Shown here: positions 1-8,524 of the stretch, in pieces
Numbering within the stretch: position 1 is the stretch's first letter
How the letters are laid out: each line of letters starts with the position of its first letter
Assembly (NCBI GenBank): GCA_028684405.1
Contig: JAQUGA010000040.1
Coordinates: 1-14,995, forward strand
DNA from: Bacteroidales bacterium
Lineage (GTDB): Bacteria > Bacteroidota > Bacteroidia > Bacteroidales > WCHB1-69
DNA length: 14,995 nt
Reading direction: 5' to 3'
Notes under the pieces: generated by a model
What the model was told of the DNA's origin: nothing
Database searches by the model: none
What the model saw: only the letters and a program-made list of their open reading frames with translations
Program-made: the position numbers and the translations under genes

Positions 1-45
1 ATAACGGACTTGAACCGTCAAATATACTCGCCATGCTCGGCGCAC
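1..45 (-). mobile_element. 5' end of a group II intron (class C-like), truncated by window edge
   Basis: Read on the minus strand from 45 to 1, the sequence begins GTGCGCC, then GCATGG, then an ACGG/CCGT stem closing the loop TTCAAGT. This matches, from memory, the start of group II introns: the GUGYG 5' boundary, and in the class C intron of Oceanobacillus iheyensis the series GUGUGCC, GCAUGGG, GGGUGAGAGUCCC. The first G (45) follows C46 and an eight-T run (54-47) that trails the gdhA terminator hairpin. Class C introns are known to insert just downstream of intrinsic terminators, so position and sequence agree. Only domain I onset is visible; the ribozyme core, any reverse transcriptase ORF and the 3' end would lie beyond position 1. 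It could be an intact intron or a fragment. Confidence 0.72.
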
Positions 46-51
46 GAAAAA

Positions 52-79
52 AAATAGAGGCTGTTAACAGCCTCTATTT
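52..79 (-). terminator. Rho-independent terminator of gdhA
   Basis: This is a perfect 28-nt inverted repeat with 14-bp arms (52-65 and 66-79) and a GC-rich middle (GAGGCTG/CAGCCTC). On the minus strand it is followed by an unbroken run of T (54-47). It lies 21 bp past the gdhA stop codon, where a terminator for that gene is expected. It also appears to be the target hairpin behind which the group II intron at 45-1 is inserted. Confidence 0.9.
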
Positions 80-100
80 CATGTTATAAGATAAGTTAGA

Positions 101-1438
<1,338 letters not shown>

Positions 1439-1508
1439 AACTGTAGGTTTTAAATATTATTAATTATTGTTAGTTCTTCAACGCTAAAATTCTTTATTTT
1501 TGATATTG

Positions 1509-1542
1509 CAAAGTTATAAATAAAATCAAATAACTGAACAAA
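1509..1542 (-). promoter_or_regulatory. Candidate Bacteroidota-type promoter of gdhA
   Basis: On the minus strand a TTTG at 1542-1539 is followed after 22 bp by TAACTTTG at 1516-1509, fitting the Bacteroidota -33 TTTG / -7 TAnnTTTG pattern. Transcription would start near 1504, giving a leader of about 65 nt before the gdhA ATG. The spacer is very AT-rich, so a chance match is possible, but the -7 element is exact. Confidence 0.5.
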
Positions 1543-1633
1543 TTTCAATGCAAATATAAGCTTAATTTTGATATCAATTTCTAATTTAAAGAGTTTTAAT
1601 TTATTCAAAAATAAAACATTGACTATCTGAATG

Positions 1634-4603
1634 TTATACTTTTTCGACCAAACCAACTCCCTTCTTAGCATCAATCATCACACGTAAGGAATCTTGAAAA
1701 CGAATATGTTTTATAAAATCATCTTCAAATTCGATTTCACCCTCACTAAAATAATTCAAATCCACAAATCCACTTTTGTGATGTTCGTTAATCGTAAAGT
1801 AACCGACTTCAAATGAAGTTAGGTTTTGAAAAAAATGAGTTCCCTGGCTTGGTTCTATCAAGTAATCAGCAATAGATGACTCTATTATCAAACGCGATTC
1901 AGAAATATTTGACCATTTTACGGGAATACCTAGCCATGGATCGCTCGAGCCCCACCTTCCGGGACCAATTAATATATAATTTTTTTCCTCCTTCAACATT
2001 TTCTGATTTAATTGATCTATGGTTTCCACCAATAATGAATTGTTTGCAGGATTAAAATTTTCAGGTTTTACATATATAATATCGTACAAATCGTTCATAA
2101 TTCCATTTCCAATTGCGTTTTCGCTATAAATGCATAATTCATTTTTTGGAATGGACATTAAATCTTCTGTAATTTCCTGATGGTTGTCAACTATGGGACG
2201 AATTTGTAATAAATAAAACCGATGTGGTTTCGAAGAATCATTCGACAATTCAACAGCAAACTCAATTTCGATGGGTTTGTTCATCTCAAAAGCACCAATT
2301 CGCAATACTTCACGAATCATTTCAGCCAATGGAAACTTATTGTATTTTAATATGTTAGCAAATGTTACAACTTTTTTTCCTTTTACATAACTCCCATCTA
2401 CTATCATATTGTTTTCGAGATCATAAGTGGAGCTGACCCAATCCAATGTTTGGTCGTTTATCGCATCTTCTATCGGACGTTTCACAATGTTTATTCCGTC
2501 ATCAATACTGGCTTTAAATGCTTCTTTATCCATACTTAATGAGTAAAAATATTTTTGCGTCTCTTGCAAAGCCATCTCCGTTGAAGAGAGTTGCAGGATT
2601 TTTTCGGGATACTGTGGCGACAATCTTAAGGTTTGAGCACCGTCGACAACGGCTTTTCCCAATCCAAACGCTAAATTAAGAATTCCTTCCTCCGGTTTTT
2701 CTAAATCAATGGGATAAAAGTTCAATGAACGTGCAACCCCAGACAGAACGGGATAAAAATAATTTCCATGCTGACTTCCAACTACTTCCTGAAGAACAAT
2801 GGCCATCTTCTCTTCATCAATCAAATTTTTTGTGGCCAACATATATTTTCTACTATTTTTGAAAAAAACAGAGGCGTAAACACTTTTTATCGCCAACAAT
2901 AAGTTCTCAAACATATCCTCTTCTTCCAAACAACATGGAATCATATAAGTACTATACACACCAGCAAAAGGCTGATAATGAGAATCCTCGAGCATGCTTG
3001 ACGAACGCACAGCCAATGGTTTTTTAATAACACTAACAAAAGCTCTTAAATCTTCCTTTATTTTTTTAGGCAGTTTAGATTCGGTAAAAGTTTGCAATAT
3101 TTGAAAATCATCTTCACAGTCTGAAACAAAATCATACAAATTGTTTTCATTCATAAACTCCGTAAAAACGTCCACACCAATATCCACCGTTGGGGGTATA
3201 CTTAAAATAACGTTATCCCATTTATCCACCAAATCATTTCGCTTAATCATCGAATCTAAGAATGCCAATCCCCTACCTTTTCCGCCAACAGAGCCGTCAC
3301 CAATTCGAGCAAAATTGAAATACTCATCAAATCTGTCTTTGTAAAAACCAGCAATCACACCTTTGGATTTGTTGTGTCGATAATGCGAAATAGCATTGTT
3401 TATAAACTTTCGCACTTCTGATAAATCATCAAAATCATCTTCAGACATTTGCTTAAAAATGGATGCAATTGAAAATAATGCACGAGCATTAAGCCATTTC
3501 GAAAAATTATTGCCCGAAATATGATGTCTCAAGCTTTCATCCGATATAGTCATCACTGCTTTTTGAAAGGCTTTCAAATTAGAAGCTCTTGCTATTTCAT
3601 ACTTCTTTTTAGGATCATAAAAAACAAAATCTCCAAATCCAAAATAACGATTGACAAAATCAGCCAATTCATTCGACAAAGTTTTCGAATTTTTATCAAT
3701 GAAACCGGCTTTTAGAGCTTCGGCCTCTTCTTTTTTATCCAATTGTGAAGACTGAATTAAAACGGGCAAATAAGGATTGTCCTTTTTAATCATAGCACAT
3801 AATATCAAACCCGCTTCTGTATTAAATTCTCCATCCTTTAAAAAACTAATATCCGAAATAACACCCAAAATATTGTTTTTATATTTTAAATACATCTCTT
3901 GTGCATCTTCAAAATTATTGGCCAATAAAACTTTAGGACGCCCTCGCATTCGCATCATTCGCTGATGTTCGTTCAATCCTTCGGTCATAAAAATTAAAGA
4001 TTGCTTGAAAATAAGTTTATATAAATTGGGCAAATAGGCTGAATAAAACCGAACCGAATCTTCAACCAAAATAATAGCCTGAACACCTATTTCTAACATA
4101 TCGTGATCGGCATTCATTTTATCTTCAATAAGTTTGATAATTGCCATTAAAAGATCTTCGTCTCCCAGCCAACTAAACACATAATCAATGGCTTCAATTC
4201 TATTTCCTTTAATGAGCATACTTGCTTCTCGCGAAAAAGGGGTCAATACCACAATCGGTATCTCTTCACTTTTTTTTCGAAATTTGAGAGAGATATCAAC
4301 GGGATTCTTGTCGCCCATCTCAAACATCACTATGATTAAATCAAAACGGTCTTCATCATACAAACGAAGCGCCTCTTCGATGTCTGTTTTTAAAATAATT
4401 TCAGGGGGTCGGGAAAGATTTAATGAAGTATATTCATAAAATAATTTCTCGTCAATCCGGCCATCTTCTTCAAATAAAAACGCATCATACGGACTGCATA
4501 AAAGCAAAACTCGATGAATCCTTTTTCGCATTAAGTCCTGATAGGGAATTTCCTTGTAACTATACTTTATCAGCTGAGTGAGGTCTTTCATCTGTTTTTT
4601 CAT
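1634..4603 (-). CDS. Tandem receiver-like domains fused to a PEP/pyruvate-binding (PPDK N-terminal) ATP-grasp domain
   Basis: This 989-residue cytoplasmic protein has no signal peptide or membrane segment. Residues about 30-160 form a CheY-like fold with a poor phosphorylation site (DLIIVMFEM in place of an Asp-bearing strand end). Residues about 175-320 form a second receiver with acidic pair ED (181-182), candidate phospho-acceptor Asp251 (VISDISF), Ser285/286 and Lys304 (FIDKNS). From about 435 there is a PEP-synthase/PPDK ATP-grasp domain: GDGSVGGKGRGLAFLDS (436-451), the ATP-binding AVRSSSMLEDS (531-541) and LLQIRPI at 798-804. A C-terminal region with GPGRWGSSDPWLGIP (880-894) completes it. 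The phospho-histidine swivelling domain (TSHA-type motif) and the C-terminal PEP/pyruvate barrel of full PpsA/PpdK are absent, so it is not a complete PEP synthase. I recognise the architecture as recurrent in Bacteroidota but know no assigned substrate. A phospho-regulated kinase acting on a partner protein is an inference. Confidence 0.85.
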   Translation of the reverse strand: MKKQMKDLTQLIKYSYKEIPYQDLMRKRIHRVLLLCSPYDAFLFEEDGRIDEKLFYEYTSLNLSRPPEIILKTDIEEALRLYDEDRFDLIIVMFEMGDKNPVDISLKFRKKSEEIPIVVLTPFSREASMLIKGNRIEAIDYVFSWLGDEDLLMAIIKLIEDKMNADHDMLEIGVQAIILVEDSVRFYSAYLPNLYKLIFKQSLIFMTEGLNEHQRMMRMRGRPKVLLANNFEDAQEMYLKYKNNILGVISDISFLKDGEFNTEAGLILCAMIKKDNPYLPVLIQSSQLDKKEEAEALKAGFIDKNSKTLSNELADFVNRYFGFGDFVFYDPKKKYEIARASNLKAFQKAVMTISDESLRHHISGNNFSKWLNARALFSIASIFKQMSEDDFDDLSEVRKFINNAISHYRHNKSKGVIAGFYKDRFDEYFNFARIGDGSVGGKGRGLAFLDSMIKRNDLVDKWDNVILSIPPTVDIGVDVFTEFMNENNLYDFVSDCEDDFQILQTFTESKLPKKIKEDLRAFVSVIKKPLAVRSSSMLEDSHYQPFAGVYSTYMIPCCLEEEDMFENLLLAIKSVYASVFFKNSRKYMLATKNLIDEEKMAIVLQEVVGSQHGNYFYPVLSGVARSLNFYPIDLEKPEEGILNLAFGLGKAVVDGAQTLRLSPQYPEKILQLSSTEMALQETQKYFYSLSMDKEAFKASIDDGINIVKRPIEDAINDQTLDWVSSTYDLENNMIVDGSYVKGKKVVTFANILKYNKFPLAEMIREVLRIGAFEMNKPIEIEFAVELSNDSSKPHRFYLLQIRPIVDNHQEITEDLMSIPKNELCIYSENAIGNGIMNDLYDIIYVKPENFNPANNSLLVETIDQLNQKMLKEEKNYILIGPGRWGSSDPWLGIPVKWSNISESRLIIESSIADYLIEPSQGTHFFQNLTSFEVGYFTINEHHKSGFVDLNYFSEGEIEFEDDFIKHIRFQDSLRVMIDAKKGVGLVEKV

Positions 4604-4656
4604 TTTAATATGTGATATTTTTATCCATAAACATTCAGAAAAATAAATTATTTAGG

Positions 4657-4664
4657 CAAAGATA
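4657..4664 (-). promoter_or_regulatory. Candidate -7 element for the receiver/PEP-binding gene
   Basis: TATCTTTG on the minus strand (4664-4657) is an exact TAnnTTTG match 53 bp before the ATG at 4603, in the divergent spacer with hutU. The upstream -33 element is weak: GTTG at 4691-4688 with a 23-bp spacer. It is plausible as the promoter but could be a chance match in AT-rich DNA. Confidence 0.45.
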
Positions 4665-4714
4665 CATTAATATCTATGTTTATAATTCAACTTTAATAAT
4701 CAGAAAAACGATAA

Positions 4715-4726
4715 AATTTGCAAATT
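4715..4726. repeat. 12-bp perfect palindrome between divergent genes
   Basis: AATTTGCAAATT is a perfect 12-bp palindrome lying 65 bp upstream of hutU and about 110 bp upstream of the divergent receiver/PEP-binding gene. Its position could suit an operator for a dimeric regulator, but AT-rich DNA yields such palindromes by chance and no second copy was noticed. Confidence 0.2.
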
Positions 4727-4790
4727 AATGGCAACTTCAAGTCAAATTTTGTAATTTTATCCCCTGAATAAATTGTAAACAAAAATAAAA

Positions 4791-6794
4791 ATGATACAAA
4801 AAAGTTTTCAAGAAGAGATTTTGGAAGGCATTCCCAGTGAATTACCCGAACTTATGCCGTTCGACACCAGCGTAAATCATGCACCCAAAAGAAAAGAAAT
4901 TTTAAATGCAAATGAAAAAAAACTTGCTCTAAAAAATGCACTGCGATATTTTGAACCCCAACATCATGCGGTATTAGCGCCAGAGTTTATAGATGAGCTT
5001 AATAAATATGGTCGGATTTATATGTACCGATTTATGCCAAAACATAAGATTTATGCACGTCCAATTAATGAGTATCCAGCAAAATCGAAACAAGCAGCGG
5101 GGATTATGTTGATGATTCAAAACAACTTAGACCACGCCGTGGCTCAGCATCCGCATGAGTTAATCACCTATGGTGGAAACGGTGCTGTTTTTCAAAACTG
5201 GGCACAATATCGATTAACGATGAAGTATTTGTCGGAAATGACCGACGACCAAACTCTGGCTATGTATTCGGGACATCCCATGGGACTTTTTCCGTCGCAC
5301 AAAGATGCTCCCAGAGTTGTTGTAACCAATGGAATGATGATTCCCAACTACTCGAAACCCGATGATTGGGAAAAATATAATGCACTTGGCGTGACTCAAT
5401 ACGGACAAATGACAGCCGGTTCGTATATGTACATTGGTCCCCAAGGAATTGTTCACGGAACTACCATTACTGTTTTAAATGCAGGTCGGAAAGTTTGTCC
5501 CGATGGTTTGGCTGGAAAGCTGTTTATTACTGCTGGACTCGGTGGAATGTCGGGTGCACAACCCAAAGCCGCAAATATTGCTGGATGCATTTCCATTACT
5601 GCCGAAATCAATCCAAAAGCAACAAACACACGTCATTCTCAAAAATGGGTTGATGAAGTGTATGACAATCTCGACACACTTTTCGATAAAGTAAAACAAG
5701 CACAAAAAGAGAAAAAAGTGATCTCCTTTGCGTATCAAGGAAATATTGTAGATCTTTGGGAATACGTGGTAAAACATAATATTGATGTTCATTTGGGCTC
5801 CGACCAAACTTCGCTTCACAATCCATGGTCAGGTGGCTACTACCCTGCTGGATTGACTTTTGAAGAGTCCAATAAAATGATGTCGGAAAACCCAAGTTTA
5901 TTTAAAGAAAAAGTACAAGAAAGTTTACGAAGACAAGTTTCCGCCATCAATACTCTTGCAAGTAGAGGAATGTACTTCTTCGATTATGGCAATGCCTTTT
6001 TGTTGGAATCAAGCAGAGCCGGTGCTGAAATCACAAAAGAAGACGGCTCTTTTATCTATCCGTCTTATGTTCAAGACATTATGGGACCGATGTGTTTTGA
6101 TTATGGATTTGGACCTTTCCGTTGGGTATGCACATCTGGCAAACCCGAAGACTTAGATAAATCAGATAAAATTGCCATGCAAGTCTTGGAAACCATGGCT
6201 CAAAATTCGCCCATGGAAATTCAACAACAGATGCGAGATAATATTCAATGGATACGTGGAGCCAAAGAAAACAAACTGGTTGTAGGATCGCAAGCAAGAA
6301 TTTTATACGCTGATGCAGAAGGACGCATGAAAATTGCGGAAGCCTTCAATAAAGCGATTCTTTCAGGCGAAATTACTGCACCCATTGTTCTCGGACGCGA
6401 CCACCATGATGTTTCAGGCACAGATTCGCCTTTTCGTGAAACATCAAACATTTATGATGGATCCGCTTTTACCGCCGATATGGCTATTCAAAATGTAATT
6501 GGAGATGCTTTTAGAGGTGCCACTTGGGTGTCCATTCATAATGGCGGCGGTGTTGGCTGGGGCGAAGTCGTAAACGGAGGCTTTGGAATGCTCCTCGACG
6601 GAAGCGATGATGCCGACCGAAGATTAAAATCGATGTTGCATTGGGATGTAAATAATGGCATTGCCCGAAGAAATTGGGCTAGAAATAAGGAAGCCATCTT
6701 TGCCATTAAAAGAGCAATGGAACTTGAACCTAAACTCAAAATAACAATACCTAATTTTGCTGATGATCAATTAATTTCAAAACTGATTGATTAA
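4791..6794 (+). CDS. hutU: Urocanate hydratase (urocanase), long form
   Basis: Second step of histidine degradation: adds water to urocanate to give 4-imidazolone-5-propionate, with NAD+ acting as tightly bound electrophile. The family blocks are in order: TYGGNGAVFQNW (126-137), GHPMGLFPSH (161-170), the NAD-binding ITAGLGGMSGAQPKA (246-260), GSDQTSLHNPWSGGYYP (336-352), the active-site Cys447 in FRWVCTSG (443-450), GRDHHDVSGTDSPFRET (535-551), and SIHNGGGVGWGEV (581-593). At 667 residues it belongs to the longer urocanases, compared with about 555 in Pseudomonas and Bacillus; the extra length includes an extended N-terminus and internal insertions. It stands alone here: no hutH, hutI or formiminotransferase genes lie beside it, unlike usual hut clusters. 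A terminator follows the gene. No convincing promoter was found; a weak TTTG-N17-TAAATTGT lies at 4748-4776. Confidence 0.96.
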   Translation: MIQKSFQEEILEGIPSELPELMPFDTSVNHAPKRKEILNANEKKLALKNALRYFEPQHHAVLAPEFIDELNKYGRIYMYRFMPKHKIYARPINEYPAKSKQAAGIMLMIQNNLDHAVAQHPHELITYGGNGAVFQNWAQYRLTMKYLSEMTDDQTLAMYSGHPMGLFPSHKDAPRVVVTNGMMIPNYSKPDDWEKYNALGVTQYGQMTAGSYMYIGPQGIVHGTTITVLNAGRKVCPDGLAGKLFITAGLGGMSGAQPKAANIAGCISITAEINPKATNTRHSQKWVDEVYDNLDTLFDKVKQAQKEKKVISFAYQGNIVDLWEYVVKHNIDVHLGSDQTSLHNPWSGGYYPAGLTFEESNKMMSENPSLFKEKVQESLRRQVSAINTLASRGMYFFDYGNAFLLESSRAGAEITKEDGSFIYPSYVQDIMGPMCFDYGFGPFRWVCTSGKPEDLDKSDKIAMQVLETMAQNSPMEIQQQMRDNIQWIRGAKENKLVVGSQARILYADAEGRMKIAEAFNKAILSGEITAPIVLGRDHHDVSGTDSPFRETSNIYDGSAFTADMAIQNVIGDAFRGATWVSIHNGGGVGWGEVVNGGFGMLLDGSDDADRRLKSMLHWDVNNGIARRNWARNKEAIFAIKRAMELEPKLKITIPNFADDQLISKLID

Positions 6795-6831
6795 TTTGAA
6801 TAACATAATATTATTGGAATAAAATTAACTT

Positions 6832-6872
6832 AAGTGTCAGGATTAAAAGTAACAAATTTTTTTCTGACACTT
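6832..6872 (+). terminator. Rho-independent terminator of hutU
   Basis: Arms AAGTGTCAG (6832-6840) and CTGACACTT (6864-6872) pair perfectly over 9 bp and run into a T tract (6871-6877). The intervening loop is long (23 nt) and A/T-rich, which weakens the call slightly. Its place, 38 bp past the hutU stop and before guaA, is right for separating the two transcripts. Confidence 0.7.
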
Positions 6873-6913
6873 TTTTTAAACTTCTTTTTTATAAATTCAC
6901 TACTCATAATTAC

Positions 6914-6929
6914 AAACAATAAATTGTTT
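6914..6929. repeat. Short inverted repeat upstream of guaA
   Basis: AAACAAT (6914-6920) and ATTGTTT (6923-6929) form a 7-bp-arm inverted repeat around a central AA. It is centred about 60 bp before the predicted guaA transcription start, a spacing compatible with a regulator site, but its AT content makes chance likely. Confidence 0.2.
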
Positions 6930-6946
6930 AACTTTATTCAAAAATC

Positions 6947-6978
6947 TTTACTTTAAGTTTTAAAAAATCGTATATTTG
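6947..6978 (+). promoter_or_regulatory. Candidate guaA promoter, nearly abutting the start codon
   Basis: TATATTTG at 6971-6978 is an exact TAnnTTTG -7 element. TTTA at 6947-6950, 20 bp upstream, is a 3-of-4 match to the -33 TTTG. Only four bases separate the -7 element from the guaA ATG at 6983, so transcription would begin at or within a few bases of the start codon. There is no room for a ribosome-binding site in the leader. Confidence 0.55.
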
Positions 6979-6982
6979 TCCC

Positions 6983-8512
6983 ATGATTGAAACCCTATTA
7001 ATTATCGATTTCGGATCGCAATACACTCAACTTATCGCTCGCAGAATCAGAGAATTAAACATCTACTGCGAAATCCATCCGTACAACAAACTTCCAAACA
7101 AAGTGGAAGGTTTAAAAGGCGTTATATTGTCTGGCAGTCCTTTTTCTACTAAAGCGACGGATGCTCCGATGATTGAGCTTTCAAAATATCGTTCAAAAAC
7201 ACCTGTGTTAGGCGTATGTTATGGTGCACAACTTATGGCACTAACTTCTGGAGGAGACGTTCAGCAATCGGAAATTCGAGAATATGGCAGAGCCAATTTG
7301 TCATACATCGACCCGAAATCTGCATTAATGCAAGATATTCCACTTCAAAGTCAAGTTTGGATGTCGCATGCCGATACTATTTTGTCGATTCCCGATAATT
7401 TCTCAGTCATAGCAAGCACTTCCAATGTAAAAGTTGCCAGTTATAAAATTGAAAATGAAGAGACATACGGCATTCAATTTCATCCCGAAGTATATCATTC
7501 TACGGATGGAATGACCTTGCTGAAAAACTTTGCCGTTGGTATTTGCCAATGTGAACAAAACTGGTCACCCGATTCGTTTGTAGAATCGAGCATTCGTGAT
7601 TTGCAAAAACAACTTGGAAACGACAAGGTGATACTTGGCCTTTCGGGCGGTGTTGACTCTTCTGTAGCCGCTCTTTTGCTTCACAAAGCCATTGGCAAAA
7701 ACCTGCATTGTATATTTGTAGACAATGGTTTGCTTCGCAAAAATGAGTTCAATCAAGTTTTGGAATCCTATAAAAACTTAGGATTAAATGTAAAAGGCGT
7801 AGATGCAAGTGCTGAATTTATTTCAAATCTTTCTGGAATTTCTGATCCTGAAGCAAAACGCAAGGCTATTGGAAAAACTTTTATCGATGTTTTTGATCGC
7901 GAAGCGCACCAAATTGAAGATGTAAATTGGCTGGCTCAAGGAACGATTTATCCCGACATTATTGAATCGATATCCGTTAAAGGACCTTCTGCAACCATCA
8001 AATCGCATCATAATGTTGGCGGTTTGCCTGATTATATGAAATTAAAAGTGGTAGAACCTTTAAAGTTGCTTTTTAAAGACGAAGTTCGCCGCGTTGGAAA
8101 AGCTTTGAAATTGCCCTCAAACATACTAAATCGTCATCCTTTTCCGGGTCCAGGACTTGGAATACGTATTTTGGGCGATATTACCGTTGACAAAGTAAAA
8201 CTTTTGCAAGAGGTAGATCATGTTTATATTGAAAACCTGAAAGAGGCGGGTTGGTACGATAAAATTTGGCAAGCTGGTGCCGTATTACTACCTATACAAA
8301 GCGTTGGCGTTATGGGAGATGAAAGAACGTACGAGAAAGTAGTTGCATTGCGAGCCGTTACATCAACAGACGGAATGACAGCCGATTGGGTTCATATTCC
8401 GTATGAAATTTTAGCAAAAATCTCTAATGATATCATTAATAAAGTCCCCGGTGTAAACAGAGTTGTTTATGACATTAGTTCAAAACCACCTTCCACCATA
8501 GAATGGGAATAA
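6983..8512 (+). CDS. guaA: GMP synthase (glutamine-hydrolysing)
   Basis: Last step of de novo GMP synthesis: converts XMP, ATP and glutamine to GMP in the cytoplasm. The 509 residues match the single-chain two-domain enzyme (E. coli 525). The class I glutamine amidotransferase domain (1-190) has the opening IIDFGSQYTQLIARRIREL (7-25), nucleophile Cys79 in GVCYGAQLM, and His167/Glu169 in GIQFHPEVY. The ATP-pyrophosphatase domain has the P-loop LSGGVDSSVAA (220-230). The C-terminal dimerisation/XMP-binding part includes the HPFPGPGLGIRILG block and ends in PPSTIEWE. The ATG at 6983 is fixed by the conserved N-terminal strand; the next Met is far inside the domain. The candidate promoter sits immediately before the ATG (possible leaderless mRNA). 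The LysM gene follows after 12 bp and is probably cotranscribed. Confidence 0.97.
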   Translation: MIETLLIIDFGSQYTQLIARRIRELNIYCEIHPYNKLPNKVEGLKGVILSGSPFSTKATDAPMIELSKYRSKTPVLGVCYGAQLMALTSGGDVQQSEIREYGRANLSYIDPKSALMQDIPLQSQVWMSHADTILSIPDNFSVIASTSNVKVASYKIENEETYGIQFHPEVYHSTDGMTLLKNFAVGICQCEQNWSPDSFVESSIRDLQKQLGNDKVILGLSGGVDSSVAALLLHKAIGKNLHCIFVDNGLLRKNEFNQVLESYKNLGLNVKGVDASAEFISNLSGISDPEAKRKAIGKTFIDVFDREAHQIEDVNWLAQGTIYPDIIESISVKGPSATIKSHHNVGGLPDYMKLKVVEPLKLLFKDEVRRVGKALKLPSNILNRHPFPGPGLGIRILGDITVDKVKLLQEVDHVYIENLKEAGWYDKIWQAGAVLLPIQSVGVMGDERTYEKVVALRAVTSTDGMTADWVHIPYEILAKISNDIINKVPGVNRVVYDISSKPPSTIEWE

Positions 8513-8524
8513 AAACACACAACT

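Noticed and set aside
1..20. A tRNA T-arm-like hairpin on the minus strand (GACGG, loop TTCAAGT, CCGTT), suggesting a tRNA at the edge.
   Set aside because: No D-arm or anticodon arm fits between it and the gdhA terminator. The whole 45-nt stretch instead matches the start of a group II intron, where such a stem is expected.
1615..1635. A possible terminator hairpin (AACATT/AATGTT) at the end of the receiver/PEP-binding gene.
   Set aside because: Only a 6-bp AT-rich stem with a 9-nt loop and an imperfect T tract; such pairs are expected by chance here.
1450..1674. A 74-codon open frame on the minus strand overlapping the end of the receiver/PEP-binding gene.
   Set aside because: It is Lys/Ile/Phe-rich translation of AT-rich spacer, has no recognisable motif, and covers the gdhA promoter region.
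4748..4776. A possible hutU promoter, TTTG then TAAATTGT after 17 bp.
   Set aside because: The -7 element departs from TAnnTTTG and the spacing is short; not strong enough to list as a feature.
5214..6739. Several antisense and alternate-frame open frames within hutU.
   Set aside because: They shadow a clearly conserved urocanase and show no domain or start signal of their own.
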